Positions 9,199 to 17,316 of a stretch of DNA of 64,000 nt are shown here, one piece after another. The notes under the pieces were generated by a model. It was given only the letters and a program-made list of their open reading frames with translations, was not told the origin of the DNA and searched no databases. The translations under genes and the position numbers were made by a program. This DNA is from Betaproteobacteria bacterium (GTDB taxonomy: Bacteria > Pseudomonadota > Gammaproteobacteria > Burkholderiales > Eutrophovitaceae), in NCBI GenBank assembly GCA_020354125.1, contig CP070643.1, positions 2,898,372-2,962,371 of the forward strand, read 5' to 3'. Every line of letters begins with the position of its first letter. Within the stretch, counting starts at the first letter, position 1.

Positions 9199-10362
9199 AT
9201 GAGTCAGATCACAGTAGATCATTATCAGGACGTTCGAGATGGCGTTCGCGCCCTTTGCGAACAGTATCCCGACGAGTACCACCGCCGTATCGACGCCGAG
9301 CGCGCCTACCCCGAGGAATTCGTTAACGCACTGACCGAAGCCGGGTGGCTGGCAGCGATGATTCCGCAGGAGTTCGGGGGTTCCGGACTCGGGCTCGCCG
9401 AGGCATCGGTGATCATGGAAGAAATCAATCGCTGCGGCGGCAATGCCGGTGCCTGCCATGGCCAAATGTACAACATGGGCACGTTGCTGCGTCACGGCTC
9501 GGAAGCACAGAAGCGTGAATACTTGCCGAAGATTGCCAGCGGTGAACTGCGTCTGCAGTCGATGGGCGTGACCGAGCCGACCACTGGAACCGACACGACA
9601 AAAATCAAGACTGTCGCCGTACGCAACGGCGACCGCTACGTTGTCAACGGTCAGAAGGTGTGGATCTCGCGAGTGCAGCATTCCGACTTGATGATCCTGT
9701 TGGCGCGCACGACGCCGCTTGCTGAAGTAAAGAAAAAATCGGAAGGCATGTCGATCTTCATCGTCGATTTGCGTGAAGCCGTTAAGTCAGGGCTGACGGT
9801 GAGGCCGATTGCAAACATGGTCAACCACGAAACCAACGAGTTGTTTTTCGACAACCTCGATATCCCGGCAGAGAACCTTATCGGTGAAGAAGGCAAGGGT
9901 TTTCGCTACATTCTCGACGGCTTGAACGCCGAGCGTGTGTTGATTGCGGCCGAGTGTATTGGTGATGGTTACTGGTTTGTTGACCGTGCCAGTGGCTATG
10001 CCAAGGACCGCGTCGTGTTCGACCGGCCAATCGGACAGAACCAGGGTGTGCAGTTTCCAATTGCGGAGGCTTTCGTTGAGGTTCAAGCGGCTGATCTGAT
10101 GCGCTGGAAGGCTTGTGAACTGTTCGATGCGAAACAGCCCTGTGGCGCGGAGGCAAACATGGCGAAGTACCTTGCGGCAAAGGCGTCGTGGGAAGCGGCC
10201 AATGTTTGTCTGCAGACACACGGCGGTTTCGGTTTTGCCGCAGAGTACGATATTGAGCGCAAGTTTCGTGAGACGCGCTTGTATCAGGTCGCGCCGATCT
10301 CTACGAACCTGGTGCTGTCCTATGTTGCCGAGCACGTCCTCGGGTTGCCGCGGTCATTCTGA
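9199..10362 (+). CDS. Acyl-CoA dehydrogenase
   Basis: A 387-residue FAD-dependent acyl-CoA dehydrogenase of standard length. It has the N-terminal helix domain with WLAAMIPQEFGGSGLGL, the FAD-contact segment LQSMGVTEPTTGTD, WISRVQHSD in the beta domain, and the C-terminal QTHGGFGFAAEYDIERKFRETR. It removes two hydrogens to give a 2,3-enoyl-CoA and passes electrons to electron-transfer flavoprotein, whose genes are not in this window. Chain-length or branch preference cannot be read. It sits between the hydratase and an SDR. Confidence 0.92.
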   Translation: MSQITVDHYQDVRDGVRALCEQYPDEYHRRIDAERAYPEEFVNALTEAGWLAAMIPQEFGGSGLGLAEASVIMEEINRCGGNAGACHGQMYNMGTLLRHGSEAQKREYLPKIASGELRLQSMGVTEPTTGTDTTKIKTVAVRNGDRYVVNGQKVWISRVQHSDLMILLARTTPLAEVKKKSEGMSIFIVDLREAVKSGLTVRPIANMVNHETNELFFDNLDIPAENLIGEEGKGFRYILDGLNAERVLIAAECIGDGYWFVDRASGYAKDRVVFDRPIGQNQGVQFPIAEAFVEVQAADLMRWKACELFDAKQPCGAEANMAKYLAAKASWEAANVCLQTHGGFGFAAEYDIERKFRETRLYQVAPISTNLVLSYVAEHVLGLPRSF

Positions 10363-10485
10363 AAGCACTGCCAAAGCTCTCACCGCCGAGAACGCGGAGG
10401 AACAGCAAGATCAAAAAAGCGAAGAGGCCGCAAAATGCAACGTGATGCGCTTTGAATTGGCGGTCGGTGCGAAAGGGGAAGAGCA

Positions 10486-11262
10486 ATGAGTAATGGACTA
10501 TTTTCACTCGAAGGCCGCGTCGCATTGGTAACCGGCGGCAACAGCGGTATTGGGAGGGAAATGGCACTGGCGATGCGTGACGCTGGTGCCAGGGTGGCAA
10601 TTGGTTCGCGACGGGCCGATCGCAATGCAAAGGTGCTCGAGGAACTCGGACCAGACTGCGCGGCGTTTCGGCTGGACGTAGGGGATGAGGCGTCAGTCGA
10701 GCAGACCATGAAGGGAATCGCTGACCAATTCGGGCGTCTGGACATACTGGTCAACAACGCTGGAGTGGTAAACCGCATATCACTGTTTGAACTGGAGCGC
10801 TCTGCCTGGGATCACGTCATGAATATCAACGTGACCGGCACGTTTCTGTGCACCAAACATGCGGCGCGTCTAATGCGGGCGCAGGGTGGTGGGAAGATAG
10901 TCAACGTCTCGTCGGTTTACGGATTGACTGCGCCGAGCAAGGGCCTGCAGGTTGCTTACACCACTTCCAAGCATGCGGTGATTGGCTTGACCAAGGTAAA
11001 CGCAGTTGAACTCGCCGAGTACGGCATTCAGGTGAATGCGATCGCGCCGGGATTCTTTCTAACCGAAATGACCGCCGAAATTAAGGGCTCGCCGCTGGAG
11101 ACCGCGTTAATTCGGCGCACGCCAAGTGGGCATCTCGGTGACACCAAGGACATCGTTGGCACCTGCCTGTACCTCGTCTCTCCAGCGTCCGATCACGTAA
11201 CCGGAATGTGTATTGTCGTCGACGGCGGGTATGTTACGTCCGACGGCATGGACCGCGGTTGA
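10486..11262 (+). CDS. SDR family oxidoreductase
   Basis: A 258-residue classical short-chain dehydrogenase. The cofactor motif is VTGGNSGIGREMA near residue 13, followed by DILVNNAGVV, the catalytic Ser in VNVSSVYG, and the active-site YTTSKHA (Tyr-x3-Lys). The C-terminus has VDGGYVTSDG. The ATG at 10486 has GGGGAAGAG upstream. It could oxidise a hydroxyacyl intermediate or reduce a carbonyl; similar proteins are often called gluconate 5-dehydrogenase or 3-oxoacyl-ACP reductase, but there is no direct evidence. Copy 2 of the palindromic repeat follows. Confidence 0.92.
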   Translation: MSNGLFSLEGRVALVTGGNSGIGREMALAMRDAGARVAIGSRRADRNAKVLEELGPDCAAFRLDVGDEASVEQTMKGIADQFGRLDILVNNAGVVNRISLFELERSAWDHVMNINVTGTFLCTKHAARLMRAQGGGKIVNVSSVYGLTAPSKGLQVAYTTSKHAVIGLTKVNAVELAEYGIQVNAIAPGFFLTEMTAEIKGSPLETALIRRTPSGHLGDTKDIVGTCLYLVSPASDHVTGMCIVVDGGYVTSDGMDRG

Positions 11263-11507
11263 CGCTTCGTGAAAAAGTTGCCGCGCGCCCCGATTGCTGT
11301 GTCGCGTGCTCGCTTAGTCCTCATCTAAGTCAGTCGAGTATGTAGTTCCGGCATAACGTTCGCCTTGCTCACGTGAGCCTTCACTGAAACAACAAGGCAA
11401 GTTTTCGCAAAAACTAGCCTTGTTAGTTTTCTTGTCGTGCGCACGATTCTTTCGAAACAGGCGGCTCCTTGCACTCGGGTCGCTCGCTGCGCTTTTTCAA
11501 CGAACGT
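11263..11507. repeat. Palindromic intergenic repeat, copy 2 (with central insert)
   Basis: The element fills most of the gap between the SDR and the GST gene. Its ends are again imperfect inverted repeats around GAAAAAG (TTCGTGAAAAAG on the left, the complement of TTCGTTGAAAAAG on the right). Blocks 11291-11322 and 11431-11477 match copy 1. Between them is a segment of about 108 bases that copy 1 lacks. That segment contains its own hairpin-like sequence, AAACAACAAGGCAAGTTTT against AAAACTAGCCTTGTT. No gene is visible. Confidence 0.7.
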
Positions 11508-11617
11508 CGGTTCCAACCACCGACCTACGACTGCCTAGGAATCGGTGTTGTTCGGCACTAATGACAATCGGGCGATCCAATATGGTTCGCCCGATTTGGA
11601 ACTGCGCGACGTAACTG

Positions 11618-12256
11618 CTAACTCAGTCCCAGCAGTGTAGCGGCGTCGGTTTCCTTCCAGCAAGCGAGGCCTTCGACGCGATTCATCCATGCGACCAGAT
11701 TGGGATGCTGGTCAAGCGGCAGCTTCTGCCATTTGTGAAGATGCATCGGTGCCGCAACCGCGATATCAGCGATGGTCACTTGGTCGCCACACAGGAATGG
11801 GTGCTTCTCGACGGCTTTATCGATAATACCGGCGAGCTGGTGAAATTTGGGGGCCGCCTCGTCGAGAATCTTTTGATCCGGTTTCTGTTCCAGAAGCGGC
11901 TTGACGACATTCTCGACCAGGTACGTGTAGCAGCTCGGGAACCATTGATTCGCCTCCCACAACAGCCAGCGGTTGACATCGGTCCGCGTTTTCAGGTCCT
12001 TCGGGTAGAACGCTTCCTTGTTGTCCTTGTCGGCGGCGTACTGCAGGATGGCATTCGACTCCCAGACGATGAAACCGTCATCGACCAGTGCTGGCAGTGA
12101 TTGATTGGGGTTGATGGCAGTGAATTCCGGGCTTTTGAACTGACCGGTGAAATAGTCGACTTTTTCTTGTTCAAAGTTGGTGCCCATCAACTTGAAACCA
12201 GCCAGCACCTTGCGGCAGTTGACCGTAATCGGGTCCAGGTACAACTTCATTGTCAT
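11618..12256 (-). CDS. Glutathione S-transferase
   Basis: A 212-residue cytosolic GST. The N-terminal thioredoxin-like domain starts MTMKLYLDPITVNCRKVLAG and contains the glutathione-binding turn LPALVDDG followed by WESNAILQYAADK. An alpha-helical C-terminal domain follows, with the Asp of VTIADIAVAAPM as the N-capping motif. It conjugates or reduces substrates with glutathione. The start has GAGGAGGAAACC just upstream. It is the only minus-strand gene between the SDR and the Liv operon and is probably transcribed separately. Confidence 0.9.
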   Translation of the reverse strand: MTMKLYLDPITVNCRKVLAGFKLMGTNFEQEKVDYFTGQFKSPEFTAINPNQSLPALVDDGFIVWESNAILQYAADKDNKEAFYPKDLKTRTDVNRWLLWEANQWFPSCYTYLVENVVKPLLEQKPDQKILDEAAPKFHQLAGIIDKAVEKHPFLCGDQVTIADIAVAAPMHLHKWQKLPLDQHPNLVAWMNRVEGLACWKETDAATLLGLS

Positions 12257-12352
12257 GGTTTCCTCCTCTCGGTGAGTTTGTGCTTATATGACCGGCACTT
12301 CCGGTGACGCTCGGATTAATAGCCGTGCCGCGATATTTTGGCCGGCTAGATA

Positions 12353-12374
12353 CCGGTCGGTTCTGTCTGACCGG
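12353..12374. promoter_or_regulatory. Inverted repeat upstream of Liv operon
   Basis: CCGGTC at 12353-12358 and GACCGG at 12369-12374 form a perfect 6-bp inverted repeat with a 10-base gap. It lies in the 346-base region between the divergent GST and LivG-like genes. It could bind a dimeric regulator of the transporter. The arms are short and CCGG is common here, so this is weak. Confidence 0.25.
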
Positions 12375-12602
12375 AACCCACAACTGTAACAGCATTGCCC
12401 CGATCCCACTATACTTGTGGGTTCGAAACAGAGTCGTGCCAATGTGGCCGGGGGGCGATCGACCAGTGTGCGGCGGCGCGCGCCTTTACCGGTCGCGCTG
12501 ATCGTGTCAGTATCGTCGCGAAACGTCACAAATAAAACATAACGAGGAGACGGTCCACTTGGGCGGCGATGCCTGAGCCGGGTGGACGGAACAACAAACA
12601 TC

Positions 12603-13424
12603 ATGACGGCGGCCAGCACGGTCACAGATTCTGCAGCGACCGCAGCGCAGCATACCGATTCCGTGCTGTTGCGCGTATCGGGTATCACCGTGCGTTTCGG
12701 CGGCATCGTTGCGCTCGACAATGTGTCGTTTGATGTCCGGCGTGGCGAAATTGCCGGGCTAATCGGACCCAACGGGGCCGGAAAGACGACCTTGTTCAAT
12801 TGTTTGTCGCGGCTGTACCAATGGCAGCAAGGTTCGATCAAGTTTGACGGTTCGGACATCGCCAGCGTCCAGAGGCACCGTATTGCCGAGCTTGGCATCG
12901 GTCGAACCTTCCAGAACCTGGCCTTGTTCCGGACCATGAGTGTGCGCGATAACATCATGGTCGGTGCCCACTGCCGAAGTCGCGGCGGCTTTCTCGAGAA
13001 CGCACTGCGGCTGCCTATCGTGCGCCGTGAGGAACCGCGCGTCGCAGAGCACGCCGCCAGGCTCATCGAGCTGCTGGAACTCGAATCGGTAGCCGGCCTG
13101 CCCGCCGGTGAACTGCCGTTCGGCACGCAAAAGCGGGTCGAATTGGGGCGCGCTCTTGCTGCGACGCCATCCCTGTTGTTGCTTGATGAGCCGGCTGCGG
13201 GCTTGAATCACGGCGAGGTCGAGACATTCATCAACCTCATTCAGCGCATCCATCAGGAACTTTCGCTGACCATACTGCTGGTAGAGCATCACATGAACCT
13301 GGTGATGCGCGTCTCTGACCGCGTGGTGGTGCTCGATTTTGGACGCAAGATAGCCGATGGCACGCCCGAAGAGGTTCGGCAGAACGTCGATGTCATCAGT
13401 GCCTACCTGGGGAAGGCTGATTGA
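12603..13424 (+). CDS. Liv-type ABC transporter ATP-binding protein (LivG-like)
   Basis: A 273-residue ABC ATPase. The Walker A motif is GPNGAGKTT, the Q-loop region follows at GRTFQNLALF, the LivG-type signature is ELPFGTQKRVELGRALA and Walker B is LLLLDEPAAGL, with the switch His in LLVEHHMNLVM. With the LivF-like protein it powers import through the LivH/LivM-like permeases. I use the ATG at 12603; a GTG at 12582 is in frame, and neither has a strong ribosome-binding site. The gene overlaps the next by the ATGA at 13421-13424. Confidence 0.92.
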   Translation: MTAASTVTDSAATAAQHTDSVLLRVSGITVRFGGIVALDNVSFDVRRGEIAGLIGPNGAGKTTLFNCLSRLYQWQQGSIKFDGSDIASVQRHRIAELGIGRTFQNLALFRTMSVRDNIMVGAHCRSRGGFLENALRLPIVRREEPRVAEHAARLIELLELESVAGLPAGELPFGTQKRVELGRALAATPSLLLLDEPAAGLNHGEVETFINLIQRIHQELSLTILLVEHHMNLVMRVSDRVVVLDFGRKIADGTPEEVRQNVDVISAYLGKAD

Positions 13425-14137
13425 TGCCCTTGCTCGAAGTTTCGGGGCTCAGTGGTGGCTATGGCGCGACGGACATCCTGCATGACGTCTCGTTTTCTGT
13501 CGAGCAAGCTGGCATTACAACCATTCTTGGTGCCAACGGCGCGGGTAAGACAAGTGTTCTGCGTGCGCTGTGCGGAATGTTGCGGGTGTCTGATGGATCG
13601 ATGAGTTTTGCGGAACAGAAGTTGAACGGGCGAGCAACGGAGACGATCGTGCGCATGGGAATCGGACATGTGCCCGACGGCCGTGGTACGTTCTTGAACC
13701 TGACCACGGAGGAGAACTTGCGCGTCGGTGCAATGACGCGCAGCGACAAGGCCGGCATTACCGAGGATTTCGAACGCGTTTACGGCTATTTCCCGCGGTT
13801 GAAGGAGCGCCGTCATCAGCAGGCCGGCACTTTGTCGGGAGGCGAACAGCAGATGCTGGCAATTTCTCGCGCGCTGATGTTACGGCCGCGACTGTTGTTG
13901 CTCGACGAGCCGTCGTTCGGTCTGGCGCCACTTGTGGTGCAGGATATTTTCCGCATCATGCGCACCATCAACGACGAACAGAAAGTCGCCATTCTGCTGG
14001 TCGAGCAGAACGCCAGCCTGGCGCTTGAACTAGCGGACGCGGCTTACTTGCTGGAGACCGGCAAAGTCGTCATGTCCGGCCCTGCTCGCGAGCTGCGCGA
14101 AGCCGAGTCGGTGCGACGTTCTTATCTTGGTTATTAG
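13424..14137 (+). CDS. Liv-type ABC transporter ATP-binding protein (LivF-like)
   Basis: A 237-residue ABC ATPase with Walker A GANGAGKTS, signature TLSGGEQQMLAISRALM, Walker B LLLLDEPSFGL and switch His region replaced by LLVEQNASLAL, as is usual for LivF. It starts inside the stop of the LivG-like gene (ATGA overlap), which implies translational coupling. It is the second ATPase of a branched-chain amino acid/amide/organic acid importer. Confidence 0.93.
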   Translation: MPLLEVSGLSGGYGATDILHDVSFSVEQAGITTILGANGAGKTSVLRALCGMLRVSDGSMSFAEQKLNGRATETIVRMGIGHVPDGRGTFLNLTTEENLRVGAMTRSDKAGITEDFERVYGYFPRLKERRHQQAGTLSGGEQQMLAISRALMLRPRLLLLDEPSFGLAPLVVQDIFRIMRTINDEQKVAILLVEQNASLALELADAAYLLETGKVVMSGPARELREAESVRRSYLGY

Positions 14138-14147
14138 ACGACTTGGC

Positions 14148-15017
14148 ATGGAAGCTTTTCTTCATCAGGTTTTTTCGGGTTTGGCCAACGGCGCAATCTA
14201 CGCCAGCCTGGCGCTGGCCCTGGTGATGATCTACCAGTCGACACACCACATCAATTTCGCGCAAGGCGAAATGGCCATGTTTTCGACCTACCTGGCCTGG
14301 GCCATGATCAATGCAGGCTATCCCTACTGGATTGCTTTCGGGCTGACGGTGGTCGCTTCGTTTTTTATCGGGCTGACCATTGAGCGGGTCATTGTCCGTC
14401 GGGTAGCCGGCGCACCGATATTGACACTGGTGGTGGTGTTCATTGCGCTTCTGGTTATTCTCAACAGTATTACCGGCTGGATATTTACTTACACGATCAA
14501 GGTATTTCCGAGCCCGTTTCCGGAACAACCGCTGTTCGGCCCGTACATCTCGTCGCATGAGGCTGGCGTTGTCGGTGTCTCGCTGGTCGTGTTGTTGTTG
14601 CTGTTTCTGTTCTTCCGCTTCACTACGCTCGGTCTGGCGATGCGGGCGACGGCCGAGAACGCATTGTCCAGTCGGCTTTCGGGCATACGCGTCGGCTGGA
14701 TGCTCGCCCTCGGTTGGGGGCTGGCGGCATCGATTGGTGCGATTGCCGGGATGATGGTCGCACCGATTGTTTACCTCGATCCGAACATGATGTCGGGGAT
14801 ATTGCTGTACGGCATTGCTGCGGCGTTGATGGGCGGCATTGATAATCCGTTCGGTGCTGTCGTTGGTGGCTTGATTGTCGGGGTTCTCGAGAACCTGATG
14901 GGAGCCTATGTTGTTGGAACCGAACTGAAACTGACCGTGGCGCTGATGCTTATCATCGGTGTGTTGATATTCAAACCGACCGGCTTGTTCGGGCGCCATT
15001 TCGTGACGAGGGTGTAA
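14148..15017 (+). CDS. Liv-type ABC transporter permease (LivH-like)
   Basis: A 289-residue inner-membrane permease of the LivH family with about eight hydrophobic segments. Typical family segments are the N-terminal GLANGAIYASLALALVMIY and HHINFAQGEMAM, and later LSSRLSGIRVGWML and GGIDNPFGAVVGG. It pairs with the LivM-like permease to form the channel. The ATG at 14148 gives the usual N-terminus (MEAFLHQVFSG); no clear ribosome-binding site is seen. Its TAA overlaps the next ATG. Confidence 0.92.
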   Translation: MEAFLHQVFSGLANGAIYASLALALVMIYQSTHHINFAQGEMAMFSTYLAWAMINAGYPYWIAFGLTVVASFFIGLTIERVIVRRVAGAPILTLVVVFIALLVILNSITGWIFTYTIKVFPSPFPEQPLFGPYISSHEAGVVGVSLVVLLLLFLFFRFTTLGLAMRATAENALSSRLSGIRVGWMLALGWGLAASIGAIAGMMVAPIVYLDPNMMSGILLYGIAAALMGGIDNPFGAVVGGLIVGVLENLMGAYVVGTELKLTVALMLIIGVLIFKPTGLFGRHFVTRV

Positions 15018-16018
15018 TGGACGGCATGCACGTTAACAAAACGCGCCTTATCGTTATCGGAATTGCGGTGTTGGTAGCATTTTTGTTGCCGTTCGTGGTT
15101 GGTAGCTACCGTGTATTTCAGTTCAACCTGGTGCTCGTCTACGCGATCGTGCTGCTCGGATTGAACATGCTGACCGGCTACAATGGACAAATTTCGCTCG
15201 GCCACGGTGCCTTTTACGCAATCGGCGCCTACGTCGCGGCGATCATGATGGACAAACTGGGGGTGCCGTACTGGGCAACGGTGCCGGCGGCAGGCCTTGT
15301 TTGTTTCGTAGCTGGCTTCCTGTTCGGTTTTCCGGCACTGCGACTACACGGGCATTATCTGGCACTGGCGACATTCGCACTCGGTATTTCCATGCCGCAG
15401 ATTCTCAAGTACAAGGGTCTGGAACATTGGACCGGCGGCGTGCAAGGCATTGTCATCCTGAAACCACAAGCACCATTCGGACTCAATGTCAGCCAGGATC
15501 AATGGTTGTATCTGTTTTCATTGTTCGTTGCCTTGTTTATGTTCTGGCTGGCATGGAATATCTTGCGCGGTCGCATTGGCCGCGCGATGGTGGCGATTCG
15601 CGATCATCCCATCGCGGCCGAGGCGATGGGTATCAACGTGGCGGCCGTGAAGACGCTGACCTTCGGCGTCAGTGCCTTGTATGCCGGCGTCGGCGGTGCG
15701 CTGGGGGCCATTGTGGTTCAGTTCGTTGCGCCCGATAGTTTTGTTGCGCTGGTTTCGATCAGTTTCCTGATCGGCATCGTGATCGGTGGACTGGCGTCGA
15801 TCAGCGGTGTCATCTACGGCGCGATCTTTATCCAGTTTGTACCGAACATTGCGGACGAAATTTCAAAAGCTGCCCCGTGGGCGGTGTACGGGCTCTTCTT
15901 GCTTGCATTCGTTTTCCTGGCGCCGAAAGGTGTTGCCGGTTTGGTGCAGCTTCTGTGGGGGAAGGCAGAGGCCAGTTGGAAACGGACGCGAGCTCAAAAG
16001 ACAACATTGCAGTCTTAA
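15017..16018 (+). CDS. Liv-type ABC transporter permease (LivM-like)
   Basis: A 333-residue permease of the LivM family. Diagnostic segments are LLGLNMLTGYNGQISLGHGAFYAIGAY, here split over residues about 53-80, then FGFPALRLHGHYLALATFA and GRAMVAIRDHPIAAEAMGI. About nine to ten transmembrane segments are visible. It starts within the stop of the LivH-like gene (TAATG). It is followed directly by the binding-protein gene, so the five transporter genes form one operon. Confidence 0.92.
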   Translation: MDGMHVNKTRLIVIGIAVLVAFLLPFVVGSYRVFQFNLVLVYAIVLLGLNMLTGYNGQISLGHGAFYAIGAYVAAIMMDKLGVPYWATVPAAGLVCFVAGFLFGFPALRLHGHYLALATFALGISMPQILKYKGLEHWTGGVQGIVILKPQAPFGLNVSQDQWLYLFSLFVALFMFWLAWNILRGRIGRAMVAIRDHPIAAEAMGINVAAVKTLTFGVSALYAGVGGALGAIVVQFVAPDSFVALVSISFLIGIVIGGLASISGVIYGAIFIQFVPNIADEISKAAPWAVYGLFLLAFVFLAPKGVAGLVQLLWGKAEASWKRTRAQKTTLQS

Positions 16019-16030
16019 ATGGAGGCGACC

Positions 16031-17245
16031 ATGGCATTTAAGAACATGTACGCGGCACTGGTTATTGCAGGATTTGTTGGCGCACTTTTGACCGGCTGCG
16101 GTGAGCAGCAAAGCACTGGTGACCCGGGTGTAACCGATACCGAGATCAAGATCGGCAACACTAATCCGTACAGCGGCCCGGCCTCGGCCTACGGCACCAT
16201 TGGGCGCGCGCACACGGCCTACTTCGACATGATCAATGAACAGGGCGGAGTGAACGGTCGCAAGATCAATTTCATCAGCCTGGATGATGGCTACAGCCCG
16301 CCGCGCACCGTCGAGCAGATTCGCAAGTTGGTCGAAGAGGAGCAGGTATTGTTTCTTGCAGGCACTCTGGGTACGCCGACCAACACCGCGATTCACAAGT
16401 ACGTCAATGCGCAGCAGGTGCCGCACATCTTCGTCAACACTGGCGCTTCCAAGTGGGACAATCCACAGAACTTCCCCTGGACCATGGGATTCAACCTGAG
16501 TTATCCCAACGAGGCGAAGATTTATGCAATGTATTTGCTTGAGAACAAGCCCGACGCGAAGATCGCGATCCTTTATCAGAATGACGATTACGGTAAGGAC
16601 TATGTGCACGGCCTGAAAGACGGTCTCGGCGACAAGGCGGAGTCGATGATCGTTGCTGAAACAAGTTATGAAGTGACTGATCCAACAGTCGACTCGCAGA
16701 TCGTGTCATTGCAAGCATCGGGTGCAGACACGTTTTTCAATGTGACGACGCCGAAGTTTGCCGCCCAGGCGATACGCAAGGTCTATGACATCGGTTGGCG
16801 GCCGCTGCACATCCTCAACAACGTGTCGAGTTCAGTTGGCTCGGTGCTCAAGCCGGCTGGGCTGGAGAAATCGGTAGACATCATTACCGCTGTTTACTGG
16901 AAGGATCCGACCGACCCGCAGTGGGCGGACTCGCCAGACATGAAAGAGTACAAGGCGTGGTTCGAAAAATACTATTCGGAAGGCAACATTGAAGATGGAT
17001 TCAATGTTCCGGGATACGTCATTGCGTGGGGTGTGGCCGAGTTGCTCAAGGAATGCGGTGACGATTTGACCCGCGCCAACGTAATGAAGCAAATGGCTTT
17101 GATCAAGGATGTAGAAGCCCCGTTGATGCTGCCCGGCATCAAGTGGAATACAAGTGCCGACGATTTTGCGTTGATCGAATCCGGACAACTTGCCCGTTTC
17201 GATGGAGAGCAGTGGGTGTTGTTCGGCGACATTATCGGCAACTAG
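16031..17245 (+). CDS. Liv-type ABC transporter substrate-binding lipoprotein
   Basis: A 404-residue periplasmic binding protein of the Leu/Ile/Val-binding fold. The N-terminus is a lipoprotein signal with lipobox LTGC and the lipidated Cys at 23. The mature part starts near TDTEIKIGNTNPYSGPAS, with the ligand-contact region GTIGRAHTAYFDMINEQGG. The ATG at 16031 is chosen because GGAGG lies just upstream; the ATG at 16019 abuts the previous stop. Family ligands are amino acids, amides, urea or aromatic and dicarboxylic acids. The neighbouring catabolic genes suggest an organic acid (inference). Confidence 0.9.
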   Translation: MAFKNMYAALVIAGFVGALLTGCGEQQSTGDPGVTDTEIKIGNTNPYSGPASAYGTIGRAHTAYFDMINEQGGVNGRKINFISLDDGYSPPRTVEQIRKLVEEEQVLFLAGTLGTPTNTAIHKYVNAQQVPHIFVNTGASKWDNPQNFPWTMGFNLSYPNEAKIYAMYLLENKPDAKIAILYQNDDYGKDYVHGLKDGLGDKAESMIVAETSYEVTDPTVDSQIVSLQASGADTFFNVTTPKFAAQAIRKVYDIGWRPLHILNNVSSSVGSVLKPAGLEKSVDIITAVYWKDPTDPQWADSPDMKEYKAWFEKYYSEGNIEDGFNVPGYVIAWGVAELLKECGDDLTRANVMKQMALIKDVEAPLMLPGIKWNTSADDFALIESGQLARFDGEQWVLFGDIIGN

Positions 17246-17316
17246 CAATTTTCGGAGCCGGCGAGGGAAGCGATAACCTTGTCGGCGCCGAATGCTGCGG
17301 CGAGAGTCGGCACGCC

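Noticed and set aside
14070..14999. 309-residue minus-strand frame opposite the LivH-like gene
   Set aside because: His/Gln/Arg-rich antisense of a hydrophobic permease gene; no motif and no ribosome-binding site.
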